44,189 bases of DNA. It comes from a virus. The translations under genes and the position numbers were made by a program. Position 1 is the stretch's first letter, and the number at the start of each line of letters is the position of its first letter. Of the stretch, positions 8,256-17,672 are shown one piece after another. The notes beneath the pieces were generated by a model that did no database searches, was not told the origin of the DNA, and saw only the letters and a list, made by a program, of their open reading frames with translations. The DNA lies in the IMG/VR virus record IMGVR_UViG_3300044638_006229, positions 1-44,189 of that record, one strand, 5' to 3'.

Positions 8256-11200
8256 TTAAATATATACTACCTTACTAAAACCATTCTCTTTTTTTATTTC
8301 CACTTGATTATCAACCATATCACGCATTTGATCCAGATGACTGATTACCCAGATAAAATCAAATTGATGTTTCAAATAATTAAACAAAGCACCCATTTGA
8401 CCCAAATGATCACTATCAGCACAACCAAATCCTTCATCAATACAAATAATATTTGGTCTTGGTAGATTACTAATATTAATCAACGAAACTCTGATAGCAA
8501 GTCCACTTACGAATTTTTCCATTCCACTTGCCATTTCAAGTGGCCAACGTTTGTCTTCGTAAACGATATTGGTCATAATGTTTTTTCCATCAGTTTGAAG
8601 AGTAACTGTAAAATCTACTAACTGTTGAAGAATATTATTAACTTCCTTTTCAATCTCAGGAAGAGTCTTGGTTATAATTTCATATGGAATTCCATCACGG
8701 CTAACCACATTTGTATAATGTTTGTAAGCTTCATAACTCGACTCTAATTCTTTTACCTTTTGCAATTGTTCAGTAACAGTTTTATACTGAACTTCTAACT
8801 TTCCTTTTTCAGTTAATGAGGAAAAAAGCTTGGAATTAATAGATTTAATATTAACGTCGATAGATTTAATCAAATCTTTCTGAGTGTTGATGTCAGACAT
8901 CAACTTGTTATTATTCTCAATAATATCTTTATTTGTATAAAAAGTTGAAATGTTATCTGTTATAGTCTTAAGTTTGGTTTGAATCTTAATAAGATCATTT
9001 TCCAACTTAAGAATTGTATTTGAAATAACACTCTTGCTTTTTTCAAAAGCAACTTTATCGTTATTTACTTTTTGACAACGTTTGAATTTTGTTTCAATGT
9101 CGCCATAACTCTCCAAAGATGACTTTATTGTATTATACTCATCTACAATAACCTTGCTTTTGATTTTATCATTCTCCAATTCAACTTTGACTTTTATTGC
9201 ATCTTTTACGAATACATTGTTTACGCAATATGAACAGTTAGGATCATATTTGTGATCTTCCAACTTCTTCAATTTGTCCATTTTATTTTTCACAACAAGC
9301 TTAAGATTATTTAATTCATTGGTCTTGTTATCAAAATTTTGTTTGACAACTTTATAAAGATCATAATCACGATCAATATTTTCGCAGTCTGATATGGATA
9401 AAGACAGATTGGTAATATTTGTTTCTACATCAATTAGTTTATCTTTTTGAAGTTTAATATTAAGATTGGTTTCATTAATCTGACCTTCAAGTTCAATTTT
9501 GTTACTTTCCAATTTAACAATATCAAAATCAAAACTTACAGTTTTAGTAATTTTATTGGATAATTCTAATAAGAGATTGTTATAAGAATCCTTTAACAAT
9601 TCTTGATTTTTTACTTCTTCGTTAAACTCTTGAATCTTGGAATTAGTATAGTCTATACTGCCAGATACAGTTTCCAACTCTTGAATAAGTTGATCTTTAC
9701 TTATATTCTTTAATAAAGTATTTGTTTCTTTAAACTTATCATTTGCGATAGTATATAATTGATCAAATACATCCAATCCCATAAACTGACACAATAAATC
9801 TTTTCTCTCAGTCTGTCCAAGATCAATAAAAGACCCAGCTTTACTGTTTTGTACACTTAAAACAGTAAGAATAAAATCTTCATATGTACCAACGTAGTCG
9901 CGAATAATATCGTTTGTGCTTCTACGAGCTTCTCCGTTCAATGGAACTTCTTTGTCATTTTCTTTTTTGTAGAATTTGACTTCAACTTTGACATTGCCTT
10001 TCTTGTCTGCTTTACCTTCACGCTCAATAAAATAATCAACTCCATTTACCTCAAAATTAAACTTACAACGAAAGCTCATTTTTTGAGTATTAAGCACGTG
10101 TGATGCTTTGTAACCCTTACTGAACTTATCAAAAACACAGAATGCAAGCGCATCCATAATGCTTGATTTACCACTAGCATTTGGTGCAAAAAGTCCGATA
10201 GTGCCGTTTAGTTTAGCAAAATCTATTATATTGCCTTCGCCATAACTAAACATATTGTCGAATTCAAATTTCTTTGGTTTCCAACGAATATTCTTTGGAG
10301 CTTTATCTTTTGGTATTTCTTTATTAATGGTCTTATTTAGATCCTTGACCATTTCTATTAGATTCTTATCTACATTTTTTGATAACAATGTGTCTTCTAC
10401 CAATTTGTTTTGGTAGTCAACATCAAAAATGTTATGTACATCAAACACTTTTCCAGAGTTCAAAATTGTATCTTTTGATACATCGTCGGCACGAACATAG
10501 GTGGTTTCGATTAACGTAGATTTGGTTTTGATGTCATTTAAAATCTCCTTTACTTGTGAAGGAATGGACTCACGACAGATAACACGTAGTGTGGATTTCT
10601 TTGGGATATTAGAAATATCCGTAATCAACTGACCCTTGTCAACTTCCACCGTATAATACCCATATTCATTTACTAGTTCGTAGTGTTTGAATAATTTACG
10701 TTTCAAGTCCCACATAATGAAACCGTGGCCTTTAAGCTCTTCACCGTGGTTTTGTTGAATCATCGATCCCGCATATACAACAACTGGCAAAGATTCATTG
10801 TCATCATATTCTTGTAGAATTTGATGTTTGTGAATATCACCAAGCATAGCAATGTGATGTCCATCAAAGGTTTCATTGGTTACAGATCGACTACTAACAG
10901 TGTACCCAACATCAGTAACAGCATTATATACTGGTCCGTGAAACAAAGCAATGTGATGGTCTGTTTCATCACGATATTTCGATGGGATATTTTCGTACTT
11001 AATGTATTTTTCAGGAACATCCCAATCAAAAACACTGAAGTTATTAAACAAAATATTTTCATATCTATAAACATCTGTATTTCTGAGATAAAATAGATTA
11101 GGGTGATTCAAAGCATCCACAATTGGTGTAATACAATCTAATCTAGATTTATTAGCCAATGTAGCATCGTGATTGCCAGCCGTTAAAATAACAGGAACTC

Positions 11201-11447
11201 TATCTGCGCAATTTTTTAGAAAATCACTTCCAATCTTAACACATTCAGGACTCAAATCGGATTTATTATGAAACAAATCGCCGGCTATAACCAAGATAGC
11301 ATCTAGTGTTTTTGCTTTATCAAGTGCTTTATAAAGCTTTTCAAAAACCAAAGTATATTCGTCATGACGTTTTGTTAAACGAATATGAATATCCGCAATA
11401 TGCACCACCGAATTAATTTTTTTATCTGTATTTTTTAATACAATCAT
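8256..11447 (-). CDS. Single-chain Mre11-Rad50 (SbcD-SbcC; gp47-gp46) recombination nuclease
   Basis: Both halves of the Mre11/Rad50 complex lie in one 1063-residue chain. Residues 1 to about 340 are the Mre11/gp47 metallophosphoesterase, with motifs DIH (19-21), GDLFH (56-60), GNHD (91-94), H170 and GDIHKH (203-208). Residues about 390-1063 are the Rad50/gp46 ATPase: Walker A GLFAPNASGKSS (418-429), long coiled coils with a CSYC zinc hook near 738, the ABC signature ASGMEKF near 970 and Walker B NIICIDEGFG near 997. T4 encodes these as separate genes 47 and 46. The complex resects DNA ends for recombination-dependent replication. The linker (about 340-390) is Lys/Asn-rich, and no start/stop remnant is visible there. 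The gene overlaps the primase gene by four bases. All key residues of both active sites are present. Confidence 0.95.
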   Translation of the reverse strand: MIVLKNTDKKINSVVHIADIHIRLTKRHDEYTLVFEKLYKALDKAKTLDAILVIAGDLFHNKSDLSPECVKIGSDFLKNCADRVPVILTAGNHDATLANKSRLDCITPIVDALNHPNLFYLRNTDVYRYENILFNNFSVFDWDVPEKYIKYENIPSKYRDETDHHIALFHGPVYNAVTDVGYTVSSRSVTNETFDGHHIAMLGDIHKHQILQEYDDNESLPVVVYAGSMIQQNHGEELKGHGFIMWDLKRKLFKHYELVNEYGYYTVEVDKGQLITDISNIPKKSTLRVICRESIPSQVKEILNDIKTKSTLIETTYVRADDVSKDTILNSGKVFDVHNIFDVDYQNKLVEDTLLSKNVDKNLIEMVKDLNKTINKEIPKDKAPKNIRWKPKKFEFDNMFSYGEGNIIDFAKLNGTIGLFAPNASGKSSIMDALAFCVFDKFSKGYKASHVLNTQKMSFRCKFNFEVNGVDYFIEREGKADKKGNVKVEVKFYKKENDKEVPLNGEARRSTNDIIRDYVGTYEDFILTVLSVQNSKAGSFIDLGQTERKDLLCQFMGLDVFDQLYTIANDKFKETNTLLKNISKDQLIQELETVSGSIDYTNSKIQEFNEEVKNQELLKDSYNNLLLELSNKITKTVSFDFDIVKLESNKIELEGQINETNLNIKLQKDKLIDVETNITNLSLSISDCENIDRDYDLYKVVKQNFDNKTNELNNLKLVVKNKMDKLKKLEDHKYDPNCSYCVNNVFVKDAIKVKVELENDKIKSKVIVDEYNTIKSSLESYGDIETKFKRCQKVNNDKVAFEKSKSVISNTILKLENDLIKIQTKLKTITDNISTFYTNKDIIENNNKLMSDINTQKDLIKSIDVNIKSINSKLFSSLTEKGKLEVQYKTVTEQLQKVKELESSYEAYKHYTNVVSRDGIPYEIITKTLPEIEKEVNNILQQLVDFTVTLQTDGKNIMTNIVYEDKRWPLEMASGMEKFVSGLAIRVSLINISNLPRPNIICIDEGFGCADSDHLGQMGALFNYLKHQFDFIWVISHLDQMRDMVDNQVEIKKENGFSKVVYI

Positions 11448-12355
11448 AATTTAACTGTTAATTTTAACTTATACAACAAGCTTTCATCCATTCTAACACA
11501 ACTATCTATGGTTTGCCAAGTTTTTTTATGACCCAATTCATTTGGATCTTTACCGTCAAGTCTTACCAAATATGTAGTTATATCATTTGCAATTAAAAAT
11601 TCACAAATTTTCAAACTTGATGCCAATGCATCGTTGTCCAACAAAACATTTACTCTGGGTGGTTTGTTTTCTACCAATTTTAGTTTGAGTGATTTAGATA
11701 AAGTTTTACCAAACAAAGGAATAACATTATACTTTACGGACATAGCATCAAACACACCTTCTACCAAAGTTACTGGTTGATTAAAGTCTGTATATAGTTC
11801 AAATCCTATAATATCTTTGCTACCATCACACAATCTATATTTAAGATATCCGTCGTAAAACGATCTACCACAGTAAAAGTTGAGCTTTCCTTGACAATCA
11901 TATGACGGCACAATGATTCTATTGATAAAATTTCCACTGGTACAATACCCAATGTTATATCTAACTATATCTAAAGTAGATATATTACGGTTTAAACAGT
12001 AACTCAATGCGTGCTTGTACTCAATATCATTATTCGGTTTACACAAAGGTTTAAACTCTTCAGGCAAACTTAATATCTTTTTTTCTTCTTTTACTACAAC
12101 ATTGGTTCGTTTGGGTGCATCTTTACACAAAATGTCATAATATTCTTTAGGAGCCTTTATCTTTTTTAATAGACTATGAAAACTTTTGCCACTAAACCCA
12201 CATACCCAACATTGGTAAAATCCAGTTTTTGTATTGATGTTTAACTTACGTTTGTGATGACTGCAACTGGGACAAAAAACAAGAATTTCTTCACCACCTT
12301 TTTGGATGTGAATTTTTTGCTTAAATAATCTTGATAATGTGTCAACTACAGTCAT
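11444..12355 (-). CDS. DNA primase, DnaG/gp61-like
   Basis: This enzyme makes RNA primers for lagging-strand synthesis. A zinc ribbon with cysteines at 28, 31, 49 and 52 (CPSC and CWVC) binds template DNA. The TOPRIM catalytic core shows VTLVEGVFDAMSV, with Glu199 and Asp203, and LLDNDA, with Asp240 and Asp242, for metal binding. At 303 residues it is close to the length of T4 gp61 and lacks the helicase-binding region of bacterial DnaG, fitting a phage primase that works with a separate gp41-type helicase, which is not in this window. It overlaps the nuclease fusion by four bases (ATGA) and follows the resolvase, so the three form a replication/recombination operon inside the structural block. 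Confidence 0.92.
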   Translation of the reverse strand: MTVVDTLSRLFKQKIHIQKGGEEILVFCPSCSHHKRKLNINTKTGFYQCWVCGFSGKSFHSLLKKIKAPKEYYDILCKDAPKRTNVVVKEEKKILSLPEEFKPLCKPNNDIEYKHALSYCLNRNISTLDIVRYNIGYCTSGNFINRIIVPSYDCQGKLNFYCGRSFYDGYLKYRLCDGSKDIIGFELYTDFNQPVTLVEGVFDAMSVKYNVIPLFGKTLSKSLKLKLVENKPPRVNVLLDNDALASSLKICEFLIANDITTYLVRLDGKDPNELGHKKTWQTIDSCVRMDESLLYKLKLTVKL

Positions 12356-12384
12356 TTAGATTAGTATAACACCTAAATTTGAAA

Positions 12385-12897
12385 TCACAACTTTTTATAT
12401 AATGAGCAGACTATACCATCGTACATATCACCGTTTCTTTCGTCCCAATTACCTTTTTTATTAAGAACCGCAAACTTAACTACATCTGGACAAAGTGATT
12501 CTAATTCTGATTTTACAAAATCTTTTGATTTTACACCTTTAATTCTACATTTGCCAAACAACTGTTTGCGCATAGTGTTAACTGATAATAGATTTACCTT
12601 GACCTTGAAGTGTTCTTCAATAATATATGCAAAGACGGCATTGTGTCTGGCTAATGTAATGATGACTTGTTGACTGGTAAAACCACCAGCAAATCCGCTT
12701 AAAGCGGCTTCTAAGTTAATGGTGGCAATATCTTTGATTAAAGGCTTTTTTTCCAATTCTGATATAACAAAAAACGTTTTTTCTTTGGTAGTTTCAAGTT
12801 TTTTTGTGTCAATATAACCAGCGTCCAAGACTTTTCCGTCTTTACTAAACGCCCAACCTGTAACTGATGTAGATGAATCCAGACCTAATATAACCAT
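12385..12897 (-). CDS. RuvC-like Holliday junction resolvase
   Basis: This is a predicted RNase H-fold endonuclease that cuts four-way junctions made during recombination and before packaging. The acidic catalytic residues are visible in order: Asp7 in ILGLDSST, Glu63 in INLEAALSG, and Asp157/Asp160 in ERNGDMYDGI. The length of 170 residues is typical of RuvC. T4 instead uses gp49 (endonuclease VII), an unrelated fold, so this phage would have a different solution to the same task. The neighbours downstream are primase and Mre11-Rad50. The start is the first ATG after the preceding gene's stop, and the ribosome site is poor. RuvC-type call strong; junction-cleaving role inferred from family. 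Confidence 0.87.
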   Translation of the reverse strand: MVILGLDSSTSVTGWAFSKDGKVLDAGYIDTKKLETTKEKTFFVISELEKKPLIKDIATINLEAALSGFAGGFTSQQVIITLARHNAVFAYIIEEHFKVKVNLLSVNTMRKQLFGKCRIKGVKSKDFVKSELESLCPDVVKFAVLNKKGNWDERNGDMYDGIVCSLYKKL

Positions 12898-12909
12898 TTA
12901 AAATACATA

Positions 12910-13209
12910 TCAACGGGCAAATGAATTAGATGTATATTTAACAGTATTTACTTTTAAAGCATCTGCGTAGTTTAATGCCTTTTGATTAAAATTTGGAGGG
13001 CCTCCTACCGTAAATCCTGGTTCAATAGTCCATAATACCGATTTATATGTATATCCATATGGAGTTTGAACTCCCTGAATCATCGTGTTAGTTCCAGCTT
13101 TATACGCTGAAAATGCTCCGCCCGCTTTTTCTTTGTCTAGATATCTACTCACTATACCCTTTTTACTTGATTCACGGTCAATTACTTTTGCGTCTGGTGA
13201 TGTTGCCAT
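12910..13209 (-). CDS. Small unknown protein at the end of the baseplate block
   Basis: I do not recognise this 99-residue protein. It has no signal peptide or membrane segment. It begins with a charged helix-like stretch (residues about 8-30) and then becomes Gly/Thr/Tyr/Asn-rich (GVQTPYGYTYKSV, PGFTVGGPPNF), a composition typical of virion proteins. It is the last gene of the structural run before the resolvase, and follows the beta-propeller protein after a 29-base gap. The gap is AT-rich and holds TATTTATT, one base different from the box seen before other genes. There is no clear ribosome site. A minor virion role is only a guess from position and composition. Confidence 0.7.
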   Translation of the reverse strand: MATSPDAKVIDRESSKKGIVSRYLDKEKAGGAFSAYKAGTNTMIQGVQTPYGYTYKSVLWTIEPGFTVGGPPNFNQKALNYADALKVNTVKYTSNSFAR

Positions 13210-13238
13210 ATGTTTGTTCTATTTTATAATAAATATAA

Positions 13239-15815
13239 TTAAGTGTCCCATTTAACAGAAATATTTATTGGAATTTCACCAGTATTTTTAATTGGTTGTG
13301 CCAATTTAGCAACCGCAACCAAATCACATCCACTATACAATCCCACAGTTGTTATGTACGGTGCCAAATAAGATCCAGTTGGATCTATAGAAGAACTATA
13401 TTGATACTTGAAAAAGTCTTGTTTTACGTAATTTTTAATTGACTTGCCTGTTTGATTATCTAAAAATCTAATAATGTCGTCGTAATTATTACGATTGCTT
13501 AGTGTATTCAAAAAAGACTTGTAGTTTGTGAAATTCAACTTTTCGATGAAATATTTCCACATCATTTTACCATCGTAAATGTCTACTTTTCCATCGTTAT
13601 CAACGTCTAGATTTTTTTCAGCCAATATGTTTTTCAATTCAGGAGTTAACAAATTGGTATTATAGTTTAAATATGATGATGTATAAAATCCAAAAATATT
13701 TTGTTCAACGTCATTTGAAATCATATTTAAATACCATTTTTCAGAGCCTGGTACCACGTTTTTATAGTTTATATATCTTAAGATTATATCCAAATTTTCA
13801 AAGTTAAAATTGCTCTTATTAATTACACAATAATTTATAAGCGATGAAGTTGTAGCAGTTGGATTTGTTGATATATTAAACTCTCCTGGCAATATAGTAC
13901 ACACATATTGTTTTTCGTAAGTGGTTATGAGTGTCTTATAATCCATATACAACGATGAATAATCTGGATCTATAGGATCTCTTGTCAACAAATTCAAAAC
14001 GCTACCTGTATTGTTAATTACCAAACTATTATTGTTATAAAATATATTGCCTACAGGATAATTTGTTTTCAAATCTAAGCTGTCATAAATATAAGCTTTA
14101 CCAACGATGTCTGAATATGAATCAGATTCCATTTGTAGTGCAATTTTTGTAACGACACTGCCACTTCCATATACTGTATCCTCTATTTGAAAATATACAA
14201 CATCGGATGTTTCAGTGCAATTTTCTGGGCTGAATGAAGATGTATTTACATAACTAGGATCATCATAACTTCCAGACTCAGTTATTAAAGGAACACTTAA
14301 ATACAAATCTTCATTTAGTGGAATAGGAGACCCCACCACTAAATTAGGATCTGATAAAGCAACGGAATATCCAAAAGCACTAAATGGTTTATTATACTCT
14401 TTTCTTTTAGCAATTGGATCCGTAGTAATTTGAGTTACGATTGAATTACTTACATTATAATACAAACATTGTCCACAATAACTTGATTCACCATAATCAT
14501 TTACATCGTAAAACTTATCATAGTATTTGATTGAGCTAGATATATAAAGAGAACTGAAAGGAAAATACGGTTTGGGAGATCCAATCAATACTTTATTATT
14601 GTGTGTAGAAACTGAATAACCCATCATATTATCTTTGAAGGTTATTTCATCACCATAAATCTTTTTAATAAACAAATATTGATTTGATCCTGTTGGACAC
14701 AAACCATTTTCGTAAATATAAGTCGCACCTCTTTGTCTTAAAACATTAGATCCTGAATATTCGTAGTATAAAAGATCATTTGGTGATCCGATTGCTAATA
14801 CGTTTTTATGTAAAGATACAGAATATCCAAATCTGTTATTTTTCTGTGCAGCAGATAAACTTCCTGAAGGATATAAATCAAATTCAAATCCTTCCAACTT
14901 TAAGTATTCAGATCCTGTTATGTTTTGAAACCTTTGTGAAATTCTCCATCCACCTGATCCAGATGTGAATAAAAACACTTTACTAGCTGACACTTGATTA
15001 CATCCGACTACCAATTTATCTTCAGCATATTTGTCTATACAAACACTAAATCCAAATGAAGATTGATATGGATCAGATACAACACTACTGCTTAGTTTTT
15101 GTACCAAATTATAACTGTTGTTTACATTCTTAAAAACATAAACACATCCTCGGCCGTTATTATAACCTGGAGCACCAACCGCTAAATAATTATTTGATAT
15201 ACTGACTGATTTACCAAACTGTATATTGCTTGACGATGTTAAATAAGCGATAGGCGTTGAACTTATTTCGTATGTACTTGTAGATTCTTTTGTATATTCT
15301 GTGGATTTTGACTGGATGCTTCCACTTTCATATACATAGTTGGGATCTATTTCGTATATGTTTACTTGGTTTTGAGTAAAAAAGTTTCTGTTGTCTATAC
15401 TCTGTGTAAAAGAAACATCGCTTGCTGCTAGAAAATAATCACATACATCAAGTGCTTCGCCGTATTTGCTTTGATAAACAAACTTTGTGGAGTTTTCAAT
15501 TGTTAAATAACTACAAGATGCATCTGTATTTGGCAAACTACCACTATTAGCAATTAAAGAACTTGTATTAACTGTACTGCTACTTTGTTCGGTGTAATAT
15601 GGTGTTAGTAAATTTTCATTTTCATTAAACAAAGTTTTAATTACTTCATAATTTGATTGAAATTGATTTTTACGAACCAAAAATATTTGTCCTCTACGAG
15701 AAAATCCTTCCGCATATTGCCAATTTTTAGTTGGTGGATTTCCTATTGCTATTATGTTACCATTCGTAGCAACAGAGGTACCATATCTTTCGTTATATAT
15801 GTTAATTAAACTCAT
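13239..15815 (-). CDS. Virion protein with seven FG-GAP-like beta-propeller repeats and an EF-hand-like calcium loop
   Basis: The N-terminal 510 residues hold seven copies of a pattern [F/Y/M]GxSV...(6-10)...L[A/V]xGSP, starting near residues 11, 118, 200, 254, 329, 398 and 481. The clearest are FGKSVSISNNYLAVGAPG, FGYSVSLHKNVLAIGSPN and FGYSVALSDPNLVVGSPI. This is the integrin/FG-GAP beta-propeller repeat, and seven copies make a closed propeller. Near residue 735 lies DVDNDGKVDIYD, a dockerin/EF-hand-type calcium loop. The last 45 residues (YITTVGLY...AKLAQPI) match the C-terminus of the 372-residue protein encoded at 16552-17670, a likely shared virion-docking motif. The gene sits among baseplate genes. 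A tail-tip adhesin is the best guess; propeller architecture is well supported, the ligand is unknown. Confidence 0.78.
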   Translation of the reverse strand: MSLINIYNERYGTSVATNGNIIAIGNPPTKNWQYAEGFSRRGQIFLVRKNQFQSNYEVIKTLFNENENLLTPYYTEQSSSTVNTSSLIANSGSLPNTDASCSYLTIENSTKFVYQSKYGEALDVCDYFLAASDVSFTQSIDNRNFFTQNQVNIYEIDPNYVYESGSIQSKSTEYTKESTSTYEISSTPIAYLTSSSNIQFGKSVSISNNYLAVGAPGYNNGRGCVYVFKNVNNSYNLVQKLSSSVVSDPYQSSFGFSVCIDKYAEDKLVVGCNQVSASKVFLFTSGSGGWRISQRFQNITGSEYLKLEGFEFDLYPSGSLSAAQKNNRFGYSVSLHKNVLAIGSPNDLLYYEYSGSNVLRQRGATYIYENGLCPTGSNQYLFIKKIYGDEITFKDNMMGYSVSTHNNKVLIGSPKPYFPFSSLYISSSIKYYDKFYDVNDYGESSYCGQCLYYNVSNSIVTQITTDPIAKRKEYNKPFSAFGYSVALSDPNLVVGSPIPLNEDLYLSVPLITESGSYDDPSYVNTSSFSPENCTETSDVVYFQIEDTVYGSGSVVTKIALQMESDSYSDIVGKAYIYDSLDLKTNYPVGNIFYNNNSLVINNTGSVLNLLTRDPIDPDYSSLYMDYKTLITTYEKQYVCTILPGEFNISTNPTATTSSLINYCVINKSNFNFENLDIILRYINYKNVVPGSEKWYLNMISNDVEQNIFGFYTSSYLNYNTNLLTPELKNILAEKNLDVDNDGKVDIYDGKMMWKYFIEKLNFTNYKSFLNTLSNRNNYDDIIRFLDNQTGKSIKNYVKQDFFKYQYSSSIDPTGSYLAPYITTVGLYSGCDLVAVAKLAQPIKNTGEIPINISVKWDT

Positions 15816-15816
15816 A

Positions 15817-16515
15817 CTATGTATTCAATAAATAATAACCCAAACCATAAGTACCACGGTTTTCTACAGTATCTTTACTTCCTGTCGTAAATTCATAACT
15901 ATTAATAAAATAAGTACCGCCTAGTATTAAGTTGTGATTTCCGTCGTCTTCTATATTTGAAACTATATCGCCAGATTGATTGTATATTACCACGGAATTT
16001 CTTTTTATACCATCGCCTGTCTGAGAAACAGACAATTTATATAAGGAAAAATCATTTGTCAAATCTAATTTGGTTCTTTGATTATCGTAATCATCAAAGC
16101 CAAAGATATTATAACTGTTATTATAATCGTTATAATACATTTTATCTACGGTGTTATAAACCTGACCTTTATATGTACCATTAACGTTTACAGGATTGAC
16201 AACAGGATTCCATTTGGCACTTGATGATGGATAGAAAACAGAACTGGAATTTACATATTTACCCACTGAAAAATTTATCTGAGAAGCCTCTTCAAATTGA
16301 GTCATTGCTAAATATATATCATCAAAATAAACACCTTCACAACTTCCAGATTTATTATTGTCACAAGAAAAATAAGATAGTTGTATTGGAAATACACTAT
16401 CATCTGTGCCGTCTGTACCAGATAAAAGATTATTTAAAACGTTATTAAACGTCTTTTCTTTAGAAACAGTAAATCTAGTAACTAATACGTCTTGAGTTTT
16501 AAAAAATTTGATCAT
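15817..16515 (-). CDS. Probable baseplate or tail structural protein, 232 residues
   Basis: No family is recognised. The protein is rich in Ser, Asn, Tyr and Asp, predicted all-beta in feel, without membrane segments. Features that can be seen are FFKTQDVLVTRFTVSKEKTF at the start, an acidic segment FGFDDYDNQRTKLDLTNDF near residue 140, and a Gly/Tyr-rich end (GTYGLGYYLLNT). One base separates its stop from the ATG of the beta-propeller gene, so the two are made together. A TATTTATA box lies five bases before the start codon. The position between two proteins that share a C-terminal motif suggests a wedge-periphery or tail-fibre-adaptor role, but this is inference. Confidence 0.75.
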   Translation of the reverse strand: MIKFFKTQDVLVTRFTVSKEKTFNNVLNNLLSGTDGTDDSVFPIQLSYFSCDNNKSGSCEGVYFDDIYLAMTQFEEASQINFSVGKYVNSSSVFYPSSSAKWNPVVNPVNVNGTYKGQVYNTVDKMYYNDYNNSYNIFGFDDYDNQRTKLDLTNDFSLYKLSVSQTGDGIKRNSVVIYNQSGDIVSNIEDDGNHNLILGGTYFINSYEFTTGSKDTVENRGTYGLGYYLLNT

Positions 16516-16520
16516 TCTAT

Positions 16521-16528
16521 TATAAATA
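16521..16528 (-). promoter_or_regulatory. TATTTATA box five bases before the start at 16515
   Basis: In gene direction the sequence is TATTTATA then ATAGA then ATG. If it were a -10 element, the transcript would begin at about the start codon. The flanks CTAT...ATAG make it part of an imperfect palindrome, so direction cannot be decided from sequence alone. Confidence 0.35.
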
Positions 16529-16551
16529 GAATAAAAACAAACTATTATAGA

Positions 16552-17670
16552 TTAGAAATCTATTCTCACCTTAATTAGTAACTCATTATCAAATGATTTC
16601 ATCGTTGGTTGACTAATTTTACCAATTGCTAACAGTTCATTATTATCATTATACAAACCAACTGAAGTAATATAGGTTCGTGGATTATTAATTAAATCTT
16701 GATAGATAATAGTTCCTTTAGTCAAACCATCTGTACCATCTGAAACAAAAGTTGGATTGTTACTATAGTTAAACTCTTTATTCTTCACACGAACGAAATA
16801 ATTTGTAGATGGCACAAATTCAGACTTTCTCACGCCCATCGTTAAATTAGATCTTCTGATTGCGTTATAAAAATCTCTGGTCCATACTTTCCAATATCCA
16901 CTTCGATTTGTAGAAGTTACACTATTGGAATAGTTAACACGATTCAAAATCTGTTGTCCTGCGGTAATACCCACATATTTATCTAGATTTATAGCATTAA
17001 ACACTATAACCCCATTTGATGGATAAACCAACCCTATTCCGGCATATACTGGAGATCCATTCTTTAAATAAGGAGTAGCAATACCATTTACAATTGATCC
17101 AGAAATCAAATTGTATGAGTTCTGTTGTTTATTCACTACTTGAGAATCATCAATAAAGGTAAATTTCTTAGGTGCGATTGATCCACTAAATGCAATTTGT
17201 ATTTGGCCTGGGTCAATTTGATCTTTGAATTTATCAGCGGCATAGCTAATTACATAAATTGCTTCGCTATCAACAATGTTATCGACGCTTCCAGATGCAA
17301 AACTAAACAAAGTGTCGCCTGGTTGTAAAAGTGTGTTTTTGTATTGAGAATAAATGACCTTAGTTTCATTGGTCAATACAGGAGTTGAGTAAGTCGCAAC
17401 GTCAAAACGAGAACTTCCACTATTAGCATAGTCGCCATATGCAACATCAAAGTATAAGTCTCCGCCAGAATAAATGTCTAAATAATACTGACCGTTTCTT
17501 ACATCGTATGGACTAGAGCCAGTAAGTTGATTAGCTTGACCAGTAACACCTGATTGTGTTACAAACGTAGATTGACTAACAAATAAACTACCAGTTCCGA
17601 ATAAACCAGAAGATACTTGATTAATTCTACCTACTACGATGTCATCGTTATTAAATTTACTAAATATCAT
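16552..17670 (-). CDS. Baseplate/tail structural protein with the shared YIT-VGLY C-terminal motif
   Basis: This 372-residue protein is Ser/Gly/Tyr-rich and probably all-beta. Its last 50 residues (RTYITSVGLYNDNNELLAIG, then KISQP and a short amphipathic strand ending VRIDF) match the C-terminus of the beta-propeller protein encoded at 13239-15815 (YITTVGLY...AKLAQP...VKWD). Such an end is seen in virion proteins of large marine T4-like phages, from memory, and would serve as a common attachment or trimerisation element. The stop of the preceding gene at 17673 is two bases upstream of the ATG. No enzymatic motif is visible. A structural role is well supported; a T4 counterpart cannot be named. 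Confidence 0.78.
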   Translation of the reverse strand: MIFSKFNNDDIVVGRINQVSSGLFGTGSLFVSQSTFVTQSGVTGQANQLTGSSPYDVRNGQYYLDIYSGGDLYFDVAYGDYANSGSSRFDVATYSTPVLTNETKVIYSQYKNTLLQPGDTLFSFASGSVDNIVDSEAIYVISYAADKFKDQIDPGQIQIAFSGSIAPKKFTFIDDSQVVNKQQNSYNLISGSIVNGIATPYLKNGSPVYAGIGLVYPSNGVIVFNAINLDKYVGITAGQQILNRVNYSNSVTSTNRSGYWKVWTRDFYNAIRRSNLTMGVRKSEFVPSTNYFVRVKNKEFNYSNNPTFVSDGTDGLTKGTIIYQDLINNPRTYITSVGLYNDNNELLAIGKISQPTMKSFDNELLIKVRIDF

Positions 17671-17672
17671 AA

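Noticed and set aside
8256-11447. Mre11-Rad50 fusion as a simple sequencing error
   Set aside because: No residual start, stop or ribosome site exists in the linker, and the linker is about 50 well-formed codons. Reads would be needed to exclude error completely.
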